From NCBI RefSeq assembly GCF_026222555.1, contig NZ_CP098511.1:3577501-3641500 (forward strand): DNA of 64,000 nt, in the 5' to 3' direction. The translations under genes and the position numbers were made by a program. This stretch comes from Aquimarina sp. ERC-38 (GTDB lineage: Bacteria > Bacteroidota > Bacteroidia > Flavobacteriales > Flavobacteriaceae). The notes below the pieces were generated by a model. The model saw only the letters and a list, made by a program, of their open reading frames with translations. It was not told the origin of the DNA and searched no databases. This document shows, in pieces, positions 27,173 through 36,440 of this stretch (position 1 is the stretch's first letter; each line of letters starts with the position of its first letter).

Positions 27173-29281
27173 CTAATTCAATTCTAATTTCTTTTGATAA
27201 TATTCATAAGTAGCTACTTGTGAACGTAAGGGCGGATCATCGTTATGTACGTACTGGTTAGACTGATCGTAGGTCAATTTTCTGGCTTTTACATTATCTT
27301 TCCAGCATATGTTAAAGGTATCAATCAATTCGTTTTTAATACTTTCTTCATAGATCGGACAGGAGATTTCTACCCGGCGGTCCAGGTTACGTGTCATCAA
27401 ATCAGCCGAAGATATATATACCTTTGGATCATTTGCATTACAAAAGATGTACAACCTGGGATGTTCCAGAAATTTATCTACCACACTGATTGCGCGGATG
27501 TTTTCGCTTATTCCCGGTAATTCCGGGACCAGGCAACAAATACCCCTTACAATCAAATCAATTTTTACCCCGGCTTGGCTTGCCTCATATAATTTATCGA
27601 TCATCGGGTAGTCACTGATACTATTCAGTTTTAACCGTATGTAAGCCGGAAGTCCGTTTTTACAATTCGTAATTTCTTTATCGATTAACTTGGTAATAGC
27701 ACTTCTGGTATAATGCGGAGATACCAGCAGGTGTTTGTAGCGGTTGACTTTATAATTTGTTTCAAAAAACTTAAATACTTTATTAACCTCTTTTAAAATT
27801 GCCTCATTTGTAGTAAATAACGTATAATCCGTATAAATCTTGGCTGTAGATTCATTAAAGTTACCCGTACTGATAAAGCCGTACCGAATCATTTTTCCAT
27901 TTTCTTCCCGTTCGATAACACAAGCTTTACAATGTACTTTAAGGCCAGGAACGCCAAATATAAGTTTCACCCCTTCTCTTTGCATTTGTTCTGCATATTG
28001 AATATTTGCCGCTTCATCAAACCTTGCCGTTAACTCAATCTGAACCGTTACTCTTTTTCCGTTTTTGGCCGCATTAATTAAACTACTGGCGATATGCGAA
28101 ATAGAAGCCAAGCGGTAAATAGTAATCTTGATTACTTTTACTTTAGGATCGATAGCAGCTTCCCGAAGGAATTTAACGGTATATGAAAAGGTGTGGTAAG
28201 GGGTATACTGTAAGAAGTCCTTTTTAGCAATATTACTGAGCAAACTACCTTGCAAACGCAGACCAGGAATGGTTAACGGAACCATTTCTTCATAGGTTAG
28301 TTCTTTTTTCTTTAGAATCGGGAAGTTCATATAATCCCTACGGTTATGATACTTTCCGCCGGGGATAATACTATCCGTATCATCAATTCCCATTTTATTC
28401 ATTAAGAATTTTAAGGTGTCTTTATCAATTTTTTTATCATATACAAAACGAACCGGTTCTCCATCCCTCCTGGATTTTACACTACTCGAGATTTTTTCAA
28501 TAAAGCTTTTACTAAAGTCATTATCAAAATCCAATTGCGCATCTCGGGTAATCTTTATCATATGGGCAGTTGCCTGCTTATACTCAAAAATACTGAAATT
28601 GATTTGTAGACAATACCTGATCAGATCGTCCAGAATAATAACATATTGATTTCCGTCCTTTTCCGGTAAAACGACAAATCGATCCGTATTCTTAGGAATC
28701 TCAATTAAAGCATAAATTTTCTCTTGAGTAGTTTGATTCAAAAATTTAGAAATGGTACCTTCCTTAGGTACAGTTTCATTAAGCACTAGTTTTACTGCCA
28801 GATATGCAATACTATCCCTTAAGTGAGGAAATTTTTCAAGGTCATTTAGAATATAAGTAACTAAAGCCGGACTTACTTTGTTCACAAAATATTTTCGGAT
28901 AAATTCATCCTGATCCGGTTGTACCTGGGTTTCATCAATAATATAAATCTGATGCTCCTGAAGTTTCTTGCGAATAATCTCAATCGTCTTTAAGCTTTCG
29001 GATTGTTGTTTGATCACAATATTAGTGATTTGTTCCAGAAGCTGTTTTGCCGTTTTACCTTTTAAAACATTAGTACCTCCCTTTCCGGCCAGGTCAATAC
29101 GTTTAATTGTAGCGTAGCGCACCTTAAAAAACTCATCCAGGTTGTTAGAAAATATTCCGATAAAACGAAGTCTTTCTAATAAAGGAACATTACTATCTGC
29201 TGCTTCCTGTAGGACCCTTGCGTTGAATTGTAACCAACTTAACTCACGATTAATGTACTGTTTTATAGGTTGTCCCGTCAT
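27173..29281 (-). CDS. ppk1: Polyphosphate kinase 1
   Basis: 702 residues, standard length. The N-terminal domain starts YINRELSWLQFNARVLQEAAD and contains RLRFIGIFSNNLDEFFKVR. The catalytic region has FLREAAIDPKVKVIKITIYRLA, LKVHCKACVIERE (phospho-accepting His) and YGFISTGNFNESTAKIYTDYTLFT, ending with the PLD-like half IDLIVRGICCLVP and DLMTRNLDRRVEISCPI. It transfers the gamma-phosphate of ATP to a growing polyphosphate chain. Middle gene of sixA-ppk1-ppx. Confidence 0.96.
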   Translation of the reverse strand: MTGQPIKQYINRELSWLQFNARVLQEAADSNVPLLERLRFIGIFSNNLDEFFKVRYATIKRIDLAGKGGTNVLKGKTAKQLLEQITNIVIKQQSESLKTIEIIRKKLQEHQIYIIDETQVQPDQDEFIRKYFVNKVSPALVTYILNDLEKFPHLRDSIAYLAVKLVLNETVPKEGTISKFLNQTTQEKIYALIEIPKNTDRFVVLPEKDGNQYVIILDDLIRYCLQINFSIFEYKQATAHMIKITRDAQLDFDNDFSKSFIEKISSSVKSRRDGEPVRFVYDKKIDKDTLKFLMNKMGIDDTDSIIPGGKYHNRRDYMNFPILKKKELTYEEMVPLTIPGLRLQGSLLSNIAKKDFLQYTPYHTFSYTVKFLREAAIDPKVKVIKITIYRLASISHIASSLINAAKNGKRVTVQIELTARFDEAANIQYAEQMQREGVKLIFGVPGLKVHCKACVIEREENGKMIRYGFISTGNFNESTAKIYTDYTLFTTNEAILKEVNKVFKFFETNYKVNRYKHLLVSPHYTRSAITKLIDKEITNCKNGLPAYIRLKLNSISDYPMIDKLYEASQAGVKIDLIVRGICCLVPELPGISENIRAISVVDKFLEHPRLYIFCNANDPKVYISSADLMTRNLDRRVEISCPIYEESIKNELIDTFNICWKDNVKARKLTYDQSNQYVHNDDPPLRSQVATYEYYQKKLELN

Positions 29282-29767
29282 TTATCGTAGTGATTTAGGA
29301 AATAAGGTTAAAAAAGTTTCGCCAGCAGATATATCTTTCCAGTCCGTTATATCAAATTTAATCCCAACCACGCCTGCCGTAGGTACATTTTCTATAAATT
29401 TATTTCCGTATTTATTTGCAATCAAAGTAAACGCATGATTATGCCCGAATAATAGTAACGTATTTACCGTTGTACTTGTAGATTTTATATACCATACCAC
29501 CTGATCTCCCGTAAAATCATACAACCGGGATTCCAGGTCAAACTTATGGTACTTTTTATCCAGTTGCTCGGTAATAATAGCTGCAGTAGTTTGTGCACGT
29601 AAAGCATCACTACTCACTATCTTATCTACACTATCCAGTTTTTCGCGTAAACCTAAGCCAATTAATTTGGCATCATTTAATCCTCTTTCATTTAAAGGTC
29701 TTTCATGATCTTCAAGATCAAATTCCCACGAAGATTTTGCATGTCGTACCAAATATAATTTTTTCAT
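29282..29767 (-). CDS. sixA: SixA-type histidine phosphatase
   Basis: 161 residues of the histidine phosphatase superfamily. KLYLVRHAKSSWEF has the catalytic RHG-equivalent (Arg-His-Ala, as in SixA); SSDALRAQTTAAII and LLFGHNHAFTLIANKYG contribute the second His. SixA enzymes dephosphorylate phosphohistidine in phosphorelay proteins. The immediate junction with ppk1 suggests an operon with polyphosphate metabolism, where its substrate is unknown. Confidence 0.85.
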   Translation of the reverse strand: MKKLYLVRHAKSSWEFDLEDHERPLNERGLNDAKLIGLGLREKLDSVDKIVSSDALRAQTTAAIITEQLDKKYHKFDLESRLYDFTGDQVVWYIKSTSTTVNTLLLFGHNHAFTLIANKYGNKFIENVPTAGVVGIKFDITDWKDISAGETFLTLFPKSLR

Positions 29768-30144
29768 TGTTTCGTTTATCAGACGTCGGCTATCAGGACT
29801 ACAAGTTTAAACAATCAATTTTATAATTAATACAAATAATTCAAAAAATGCGAAATGGCTGGTTCTACTTTATTATAACACATTTTACACCAAACTTCTT
29901 AATCTTTTCATATGGATAAGCATAGGAATTTTACCAAAGTCATATACTTTATCAATAGATTTAGAACTGGTAAAAAACCTAACCCTATTATCGATAAAAC
30001 ATTGATTTACATCGAAAAACGAATGAAAATTACTATTTTTACAAAACAAACTCTAAATTTGTAGAATAATTCCTACCTTTTCCGACTTACTAACTTATAA
30101 AATTTAGGACTATTTTATTTGTAGTTTTTAAGTGGTAGGATAAA
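29768..30144. other. Divergent intergenic region, sixA / OmpA-family gene
   Basis: 377 bases. No convincing ORF. A perfect -7 box TAAATTTG for the plus-strand gene sits at 30054-30061, but no TTG is found at the expected distance, so it is only a weak promoter candidate. Nothing else recognisable. Confidence 0.45.
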
Positions 30145-32334
30145 TTGTTGTTTGTGATAAAGGGAAAATTTAAATTATTTAATAGTGTAAAACTATGGTG
30201 CATCCTATTCGTAGGTATGTTGCCCTTAGGGATGTACGCACAGGTAGAAGTACCGTTACTACAACGTACCCAGCTTACCATAAAAGGGGATCTTACTTTT
30301 GTCTCAAACACCATTTTAGGTAAAGTAAGTCATGACGACGGAACTCAGGTGTTTGACCCAAACAAAAGCTATAATGACGGCGGACTAAATAATCAGTTTA
30401 AAATGGGTTTTATTGATATTGATAAAGATCCTAGCACCTTTAATTCCAGTAGCGCAGACCTAATCATTAATTCAAAATGTGCTAAAATTAAATATGTAGG
30501 ATTGTATTGGACCGCCTCTTATGCCGACCAACCCCGTTCTCAAAAAATTAACGAATTAAAAATAAAGTATCCGGGTAGTAGTACCTATTCGCTTATCACC
30601 GATGGTCTGATCATACACGATTATAAAGACGACCCTGCTTCTGTTTTCAAACAGTATTCCTGTTATAAAGATATTACACAAGAAGTATTAAACCTTCCGG
30701 AAAGTACCGGTACTTATACGGTGGCTAATATTGCCGCTTCAACTACCGCTAGCAACCCTGATCCGGAGGTAGGCAACGGCCTTGCGGCAGGTTGGACTAT
30801 GGTGGTGATTTATGAAGATATATCGTTACCACAAAAACGTTTCTACGTATACGACGGGTATGTAAATATTGATGCGAATGCTGATCCGGTAGCGTTTTCT
30901 TTTGATAATTTTCAAACTATTCCTAAAGGGGCGGTACACGGTAAAATCGGAGTGATTTCTTACGAAGGTGATAAGGGTATTCGGGGAGATCGTTTCCAAA
31001 TTTATTCTGAAGTAGCTGAAAAATTTAAAAACCTTTCTGACATCAGTAACCCGGTAAACAACTTTTTTAATGCGAATATTACTGAAAATGGTAGAAATGT
31101 AAATACTCGTAATCCTGCAAGTTATAACACCCTGGGTTATGATGCCGATTTGTTTGAAATTAAAAACCCTAATAATAGCATCATAGGAAATAACCAATCT
31201 CGTTCTACTTTTAAATTGTTAACGGATAATGACGGATATTCTGTACTTGCAGTTGCCTTTAGTGTTGAAATTTACGAACCTTCTCTCCAAATTATAAAGT
31301 TATCTCGACATGAAAATAAAGAATTGATTTTTCCCGATGATATACTAAAACCAAAACAAAAGATTTCATATAAGCTTACTATCAAAAATGAAGGGAATGA
31401 CCATGCGGAGAATACTATTATAAAAGATCAACTACCAGAACACGTCATATTGTTAGAAGAGAGTATACAGTTACCTTCTAAAAAGGTAAAGTACATATTT
31501 AATGCTAAAGACCGTACCATCTCCTTTATAATTCCAAATAAATATGTTAAAATAGATAGTGAAGCCTTTACCATCAATTATGATGTATTAGTTGATACTT
31601 CTTGCGAACTACTTGCTGAAACCGGAGAAGTATTTATTAAAGATCAGTTGGTTACCGCTGAGTTTAATGGTTCATTTAATGATACTAAAAGATTTGCAAC
31701 CGGTTATAATTATTTTAACGAATGTAAATTACCGGACTATTATCCATTTAATTTGGCTGTTGATATGTCAGAATTACAATGTCCGTTTGTACCGGCGGAT
31801 ATGGTTACTAATACAACTGAAATTGGTAAATTAAATCAGGAAAAAGGCGACGAAAATACTTCTCGTTTTACCGAAAGTACCGGTGGTACTATTAAAAAAG
31901 ACGGTATTAATAAAAATTCGGATTTAGAAAAGGGGGCACCACTACAACCAGAAGGTACGGTAACCAAAACGATTAATGATTTAATCGAATTAAACGAAAT
32001 TTATTTTGAGTTTGATAAATGGGAGATTACGAAACGTGCCGAAGTTGAATTACAAAAAGTAGTAGATCTTATGGTCAATCGGTATCCGGATATGATTATT
32101 AAAATCGAAACGCATTCGGATAGTAGAGGTAATGAATATTACAACCTACTCTTATCTCAACGCAGGGCCGAGTCAATTTACAACTATTTAGTAAGTAAAA
32201 ATATTAGTAGCAACCGAATCATTTCATACGTAGGTTTTGGGGAAACAAAACCGGTTAATAATTGTGGAAATGATAAAAATTGTTCAGAAGAAGAATACCG
32301 TAAAAATAGAAGATCTAACTTCGTGATCATGTAA
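30145..32334 (+). CDS. Large exported protein with DUF11-like repeat and C-terminal OmpA domain
   Basis: 729 residues. The hydrophobic stretch LWCILFVGMLPLGMYAQ is a signal peptide ending near residue 33. The middle (~35-385) is a beta-rich region that I do not recognise. It is followed by a DUF11/CARDB-like stretch (SYKLTIKNEGNDHAENTIIKDQLPEHV), and a C-terminal OmpA domain from ~615 (IYFEFDKWEITKRAEVELQKVVDLM, IKIETHSDSRGNEYYNLLLSQRRAESI, ENRRSN-like KNRRSNFVIM). The OmpA domain should hold it to peptidoglycan. No ATG precedes the signal; TTG at 30145 or 30148, or GTG at 30154, must start it. Function unknown, perhaps an outer-membrane adhesin or barrel anchor. Confidence 0.75.
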   Translation: MLFVIKGKFKLFNSVKLWCILFVGMLPLGMYAQVEVPLLQRTQLTIKGDLTFVSNTILGKVSHDDGTQVFDPNKSYNDGGLNNQFKMGFIDIDKDPSTFNSSSADLIINSKCAKIKYVGLYWTASYADQPRSQKINELKIKYPGSSTYSLITDGLIIHDYKDDPASVFKQYSCYKDITQEVLNLPESTGTYTVANIAASTTASNPDPEVGNGLAAGWTMVVIYEDISLPQKRFYVYDGYVNIDANADPVAFSFDNFQTIPKGAVHGKIGVISYEGDKGIRGDRFQIYSEVAEKFKNLSDISNPVNNFFNANITENGRNVNTRNPASYNTLGYDADLFEIKNPNNSIIGNNQSRSTFKLLTDNDGYSVLAVAFSVEIYEPSLQIIKLSRHENKELIFPDDILKPKQKISYKLTIKNEGNDHAENTIIKDQLPEHVILLEESIQLPSKKVKYIFNAKDRTISFIIPNKYVKIDSEAFTINYDVLVDTSCELLAETGEVFIKDQLVTAEFNGSFNDTKRFATGYNYFNECKLPDYYPFNLAVDMSELQCPFVPADMVTNTTEIGKLNQEKGDENTSRFTESTGGTIKKDGINKNSDLEKGAPLQPEGTVTKTINDLIELNEIYFEFDKWEITKRAEVELQKVVDLMVNRYPDMIIKIETHSDSRGNEYYNLLLSQRRAESIYNYLVSKNISSNRIISYVGFGETKPVNNCGNDKNCSEEEYRKNRRSNFVIM

Positions 32335-32476
32335 CTTGTATTTCAAGCATAAGTGTCCGATTAAAATAAATAAAAGTTCATAAAGCATAGTAAAATAAGG
32401 TAATTCCAAACTTTGAACTGTTTGGAGGTTGCTTTTCACTTTTTTAAAAGTAATTTGTTCTTTAATATAAAAATTG

Positions 32477-32653
32477 GCTCTAGTTTAGGATAGCGTAGAT
32501 AATTCCAATTCATATAAATCCCATCCCCAGCCCTTCCCAAAGGGAAGGTAGCTAAAAGTCCTTTCCTTTGGAAAGGATTTAGGATAGGATAGATAGTTGT
32601 AAATAAAATAGTTGGGTCAATTTTGATACGCCAACGCTATTATCTACTAAAGC
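32477..32653. repeat. Repeat family 2, copy inside the MITE-like element
   Basis: About 177 bases running from GCTCTAG to CTAAAGC. It is closely matched by 49217-49382. The core has two perfect hairpins in tandem: CCTTCCC-AAA-GGGAAGG and TCCTTTCC-TTT-GGAAAGGA. Non-coding. It interrupts copy B of the MITE-like element at a point where copy A is continuous. Confidence 0.7.
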
Positions 32654-32729
32654 ATAAAAATTTATTACAATATTGATTTTTAATACTATAATGAATAGTC
32701 TTGATTCTTGTTTCTAGAAGCAATAGCGA

Positions 32730-32749
32730 CCTGCCCGTCCGCAGGCGGG
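32730..32749. repeat. 20-base GC-rich palindromic insertion
   Basis: An imperfect palindrome (CCTGCCCG...GCAGGCGGG) lies between GCGA and TCTTGAAT in copy B. In copy A the two flanks are directly joined, so it is an exact 20-base insertion. It is far more GC-rich than its surroundings. Confidence 0.55.
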
Positions 32750-32796
32750 TCTTGAATCCTTACCGGATAATCATGATTTTCAAGTTTTAAACTAAT

Positions 32797-33453
32797 TTAA
32801 GGCGCCAATCTTTTCGTTTTCCAATGTAATTTTTCCTGATCCTTTTCCGGTACAAATAATATTCGATCGTGTAAACGGTTAGGACGTCCCTGCCAGAATT
32901 CAAAAGTCACCGGAGCAATTCTAATACCTCCCCAAAAGTCCGGTTTAGGAATAGGTTGTTCTTTATATTTATCTTCCAGAGCTTTCAACTCTTTTTCTAA
33001 AACCTCCCTGGACGGAATTACACTACTTTGATCAGATGCCCATGCTCCCAATTGACTTCCCCTAGGACGACTGTGAAAATAAGTAGTACTTTGCTCTTCT
33101 GAAACTTTAGCTGCTTCCCCTCTAATAATAACCTGCCGTTCCAGGTTAGGCCAGAAAAATGAAAGGCATACTTTATTATTTTGAAGAATTGCCTTGCCTT
33201 TTTCAGAAGTATAGTTGGTATAAAACACAAATCCGTCCTGGTCAAAATGTTTTAGTAAAACAATCCGGGCTTTAGGATACCCGTCCGCTCCTATACTTGC
33301 GACCGTCATCGCATTTGCCTCTTCGACACCTCCCTCCGCTTCTACTTCATTAAACCATTGTTCGAATAATTCAAATGGATTATTGGGTAATTGAGTTTCC
33401 ACCAACTCATTTTTATCGTATGATTTTCTATAATCTGCTAAATCTTTAGCCAT
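32797..33453 (-). CDS. pdxH: Pyridoxamine 5'-phosphate oxidase
   Basis: 218 residues, same length as the E. coli enzyme. Family blocks: NAMTVASIGADGYPKARIVLLKHFDQDGFVFYTNYTSEKGKAI (FMN binding), SFFWPNLERQVIIRGEA, SRPRGSQLGAWASDQS and the C-terminal EFWQGRPNRLHDRILF (PLP and FMN contacts). It oxidises PNP or PMP to pyridoxal 5'-phosphate with O2. It is the last gene of the pyrR-pyrB-STAS-rnz-pdxH run, 11 bases after rnz. Confidence 0.96.
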   Translation of the reverse strand: MAKDLADYRKSYDKNELVETQLPNNPFELFEQWFNEVEAEGGVEEANAMTVASIGADGYPKARIVLLKHFDQDGFVFYTNYTSEKGKAILQNNKVCLSFFWPNLERQVIIRGEAAKVSEEQSTTYFHSRPRGSQLGAWASDQSSVIPSREVLEKELKALEDKYKEQPIPKPDFWGGIRIAPVTFEFWQGRPNRLHDRILFVPEKDQEKLHWKTKRLAP

Positions 33454-33464
33454 AGTAAAAGGGT

Positions 33465-34370
33465 TTAAAATTCAAAAACTTTTCCGTCATCTGCTACATC
33501 ACTATTCTTAAAAATGGTTTGTGCTTCTTCTTTAAATAAAGAAATATCTTTATACCGAGTAGAATAATGCCCTAAGATTAAATGTTCTACCTCAGCTAAT
33601 TTGGCAATAGTCGCAGCTTGCTTTGCTGAACTATGTCCGGTATACTCACATAAATCTTTATTTTTTTCTAAAAAAGTGGATTCATGGTAAAGAGCCGTAA
33701 CCTTCTTGATCTGATCTAGCTTGCGTTCATCATAACGGGTGTCACTGCAAAAAGCATAACTCTTAACGGGAGCTGGGTCTTCGGTTAGTTCTTTATTATC
33801 AATTAATTTTCCGTCAGGCCCAGGGACATCTTTTCCTTTTTTAATGGATTTAAACAAACTAACGTCAATATTATAATTTAAGGCTTTACTAATAATCAGT
33901 TTACGATCCCCCGGTTTTTCTTTAATTAAAAAACCATTACAATATATCCGATGTTGCAATGGAATTGTGGTGACTTCTATTTTTTCATCTTCAAAGATAA
34001 GTTCCGGTTCTTTTTTAGTCAATTCATAAAAGTGCAAAGGATAAGCTGTCCAGGAGTTAGATAATTTAAGGAGCAAAGTAATTGCTTCCTTAATTCCTTT
34101 AGGGCCATAAATATAAAGGGGGTTCTCCCGGTTTAACATTTGGAAAGTAGCTACAAGTCCGGGCAGGCCAAAGAAATGATCCCCATGTAAATGAGAAATA
34201 AAAATATGGTTAATTCGTGAAAAACGGACTTTATTTTTCCTGAGTTGTACTTGAGTACCTTCGCCACAATCAATCAATAAGATACGATCATTTATTTCCA
34301 GCACCTGTGAAGTGGGATTCGTAAAAGTCCGGGGTGTTGCTGAGTAGCAACCTAAAATAGTTAATTTCAA
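33465..34370 (-). CDS. rnz: Ribonuclease Z
   Basis: 301 residues, metallo-beta-lactamase fold. The zinc motif HLHGDHFFGLPGL fits HxHxDH, preceded by LLIDCGEGTQVQLRK. AFCSDTRYDERKL provides the bridging Asp and LILGHYSTRYKD the C-terminal His. It should process tRNA 3' ends. It lies 40 bases after the STAS-like gene in the same orientation. Confidence 0.95.
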   Translation of the reverse strand: MKLTILGCYSATPRTFTNPTSQVLEINDRILLIDCGEGTQVQLRKNKVRFSRINHIFISHLHGDHFFGLPGLVATFQMLNRENPLYIYGPKGIKEAITLLLKLSNSWTAYPLHFYELTKKEPELIFEDEKIEVTTIPLQHRIYCNGFLIKEKPGDRKLIISKALNYNIDVSLFKSIKKGKDVPGPDGKLIDNKELTEDPAPVKSYAFCSDTRYDERKLDQIKKVTALYHESTFLEKNKDLCEYTGHSSAKQAATIAKLAEVEHLILGHYSTRYKDISLFKEEAQTIFKNSDVADDGKVFEF

Positions 34371-34410
34371 AAAATAAGTTTAGCAAGTTTATAAAACATT
34401 TCTACTTGCG

Positions 34411-34743
34411 TTAAAGATCAAGGTCTCTTTCAATATCTTCCATAGCAATAATATCACGGGCTTCCTGCAATGTAGGGACCAGGCTCAGTTCTTCCGGCAC
34501 ATCATTATAAGTAAGTTCTCCCGAAACCAGTACAAACGATTGCTTTTTTGCTTTGTGAGCTTTAGAAATCCTTAAAAAATCCGAAATATTTTCGGCCTCA
34601 TTGTTTTTAAGACTGGACAGTTGAACAATGATATGGTTGTTCTTAAAAGAATCGTATTTTTCTTCTAATTGCTTTACAAATTCGGGGGTACTTAATTTCT
34701 CCTGAATAAGCACTACGGTGGAACCTTCGGGATTAATAATCAT
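34411..34743 (-). CDS. STAS-like domain protein
   Basis: 110 residues, cytoplasmic. Alternating strand/helix pattern with IIVQLSSLKNNEAENISDFLRISKAHKAKKQSFVLVSGELTYNDVPEELSLVPTLQEA, resembling the anti-sigma factor antagonist (STAS) fold without the usual phosphorylatable serine in a DSSGL motif. Sits between pyrB (5 bases) and rnz (40 bases). Its genetic link to rnz is suggestive, but no function is known to me. It ends in a very acidic tail (MEDIERDLDL). Confidence 0.65.
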   Translation of the reverse strand: MIINPEGSTVVLIQEKLSTPEFVKQLEEKYDSFKNNHIIVQLSSLKNNEAENISDFLRISKAHKAKKQSFVLVSGELTYNDVPEELSLVPTLQEARDIIAMEDIERDLDL

Positions 34744-34748
34744 AATCT

Positions 34749-35678
34749 TTACTGTTTAATTTTTGAAGCTAATAAATAAATAACTGCCATACGAACCGCT
34801 ACCCCGTTTTCTACCTGATCCAAGATAATGGCCTGATCAGAGTCCGCCACTTCACTGGTAATTTCTACCCCACGGTTAATCGGTCCCGGGTGCATTACGG
34901 TAATTTCTTTGGATAAACTTTGAAGCAACTTCATATGTAAGCCATATTGCTGTATATATTCCCTTTTTGAAGGAAAATAGCTAATTTCCATACGTTCATT
35001 CTGTACCCGTAACATATTTGCCACGTCACACCATTCTAATGCCTTTCTTAAGTCTAACTCTACGCCTACTCCTAATTCCTGAATATATTTAGGGATCAAG
35101 GTTTTGGGACCACAAACCTTCACCTCTGCCCCTTGTAATTGTAAGGCAAAGATATTAGATAGTGCGACCCTAGAATGTAAAATATCACCTACAATGACTA
35201 CTTTTTTACCCTTTACTTCGCCAAAGCGTTCCCGGATGGAATAGGAATCTAATAAAGCCTGTGTAGGATGTTCATGCGCCCCATCACCTGCATTGATAAT
35301 ACTGGCATTGATATTTTGCGATAAAAAGACACCCGCTCCGGCACTAGGATGTCGCATCACTATCATATCCACTTTCATAGAAAGGATATTGTTTACCGTG
35401 TCTATCAAAGTTTCCCCCTTTTTAACTGATGAAGAAGCCGCCGAAAAATTAATCACATCAGCAGACAAGCGTTTTTCGGCCAATTCAAAAGATAAACGCG
35501 TACGGGTACTATTTTCAAAAAATAAATTTGCAATAGTAATATCCCGTAACGAAGGAACTTTTTTTATAGGACGGTTAATCACTTCTTTAAAGTGATCTGC
35601 CGTTTCAAAGATCAACTGAATATCTTCGTTAGTTACATATTTAATTCCGAGTAAATGATTTACACTCAGTTCACTCAT
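34749..35678 (-). CDS. pyrB: Aspartate carbamoyltransferase, catalytic subunit
   Basis: 309 residues. Carbamoyl-phosphate site LFFENSTRTRLSFELAEKRL; SSVKKGETLIDT supplies the neighbouring-subunit Lys; HPTQALLDSYSI and VMHPGPINRGVEI complete the active site. It catalyses carbamoyl phosphate + L-aspartate to N-carbamoyl-L-aspartate in pyrimidine synthesis. No pyrI follows. It directly follows pyrR (24 bases), which fits pyrimidine-responsive control. Confidence 0.97.
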   Translation of the reverse strand: MSELSVNHLLGIKYVTNEDIQLIFETADHFKEVINRPIKKVPSLRDITIANLFFENSTRTRLSFELAEKRLSADVINFSAASSSVKKGETLIDTVNNILSMKVDMIVMRHPSAGAGVFLSQNINASIINAGDGAHEHPTQALLDSYSIRERFGEVKGKKVVIVGDILHSRVALSNIFALQLQGAEVKVCGPKTLIPKYIQELGVGVELDLRKALEWCDVANMLRVQNERMEISYFPSKREYIQQYGLHMKLLQSLSKEITVMHPGPINRGVEITSEVADSDQAIILDQVENGVAVRMAVIYLLASKIKQ

Positions 35679-35702
35679 ATACCGGTATTTAGTATTTGCA
35701 TA

Positions 35703-36242
35703 TTATTCAGATAGTACATAAATAGCATCTTCACCTTCGTTTTCTTTCCAGTGCACCTTCACCTTTTCATTATTAATAGCATCTACCTGCCTTCCTTTAT
35801 AATTAGGCTGTATCGGTAAATGTCTGCTAAACCTACGATCGATTAAGGTCAATAATTCAATCTCGCTCGGTCTTCCAAAAGATTGAATAGCCGTCAATGC
35901 TGATCGTATGCTACGCCCGGTGTACAATACGTCATCAATAAAAACCACCTTTTTATCTTCTACTACAAAATTAATTTGGGTTTTATTAGCTTCCAGGGTT
36001 TTAGCACCTCTTCTAAAATCATCCCGATAAAACGTAATGTCCAGATACCCTAATTGCAAGTCCGGTATCTGGTATTCGTTCTCTAAAATACTTTTAATCC
36101 GATCTGCCAGAAAAATACCCCTGGGTTGGATTCCGATTAGGATAGAGTCCTTAAAATCCGTATGATTCTCAATTAATTGACAAGCAAGCCTATGTAGAAT
36201 AATTTCTATTTCATGAGCATTTAATAATAACTTTTGATTCAT
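35703..36242 (-). CDS. pyrR: PyrR family: pyrimidine operon regulator / uracil phosphoribosyltransferase
   Basis: 179 residues, type I PRTase fold. The PRPP loop is KVVFIDDVLYTGRSIRSALTAI. ILIGIQPRGIFLADRI is the hood/pyrophosphate region and IELLTLIDRRFSRHLPIQPNYKGRQV matches PyrR. Whether it binds RNA in this lineage or only acts as UPRTase is not shown by the sequence. First gene of the five-gene minus-strand run. Confidence 0.92.
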   Translation of the reverse strand: MNQKLLLNAHEIEIILHRLACQLIENHTDFKDSILIGIQPRGIFLADRIKSILENEYQIPDLQLGYLDITFYRDDFRRGAKTLEANKTQINFVVEDKKVVFIDDVLYTGRSIRSALTAIQSFGRPSEIELLTLIDRRFSRHLPIQPNYKGRQVDAINNEKVKVHWKENEGEDAIYVLSE

Positions 36243-36440
36243 AGGAGCCGGATATGCGCTTTACAAAAATACATAATTTGACCTTAGTAAACCTATTCTT
36301 TATACAGAGCAACTACCAATTTCTTTTACGTAGGCATTGCTGTACTTCCTATTGCATTTGGGTTAATCTTTATAGAGATGAACGGAAGTTAATGTTAAAT
36401 AAAACAATACTTTTAACCGGATTTCTAAATTACTGTTAAT

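Larger units (their letters stand above)
32352..32780. mobile_element. MITE-like element, diverged and interrupted copy (copy B)
   Basis: Aligns with copy A (25328-25553) at both ends: AGTGTCCGATTAAAAT at the left and ACCGGATAATCATGATTTT at the right, with shared internal blocks AGTAAAATAA, AAAAGTAATTTG and CTAGAAGC. It is longer than copy A only because of two insertions. The terminal repeats are more degraded than in copy A, so this is the older copy. Confidence 0.65.
32335..32796. other. Convergent intergenic region made of nested repeats
   Basis: 462 bases between the OmpA-family gene and pdxH. Almost all of it is repeat: a diverged copy of the MITE-like element (32352-32780) into which a second repeat (32477-32653) and a 20-base GC-rich palindrome (32730-32749) have been inserted. 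No gene is visible. Confidence 0.7.

Noticed and set aside
36254..36439. 61-codon plus-strand ORF just before the dikinase-like gene
   Set aside because: Lies in the divergent promoter region, odd residue composition, and no similarity to any family; treated as chance.
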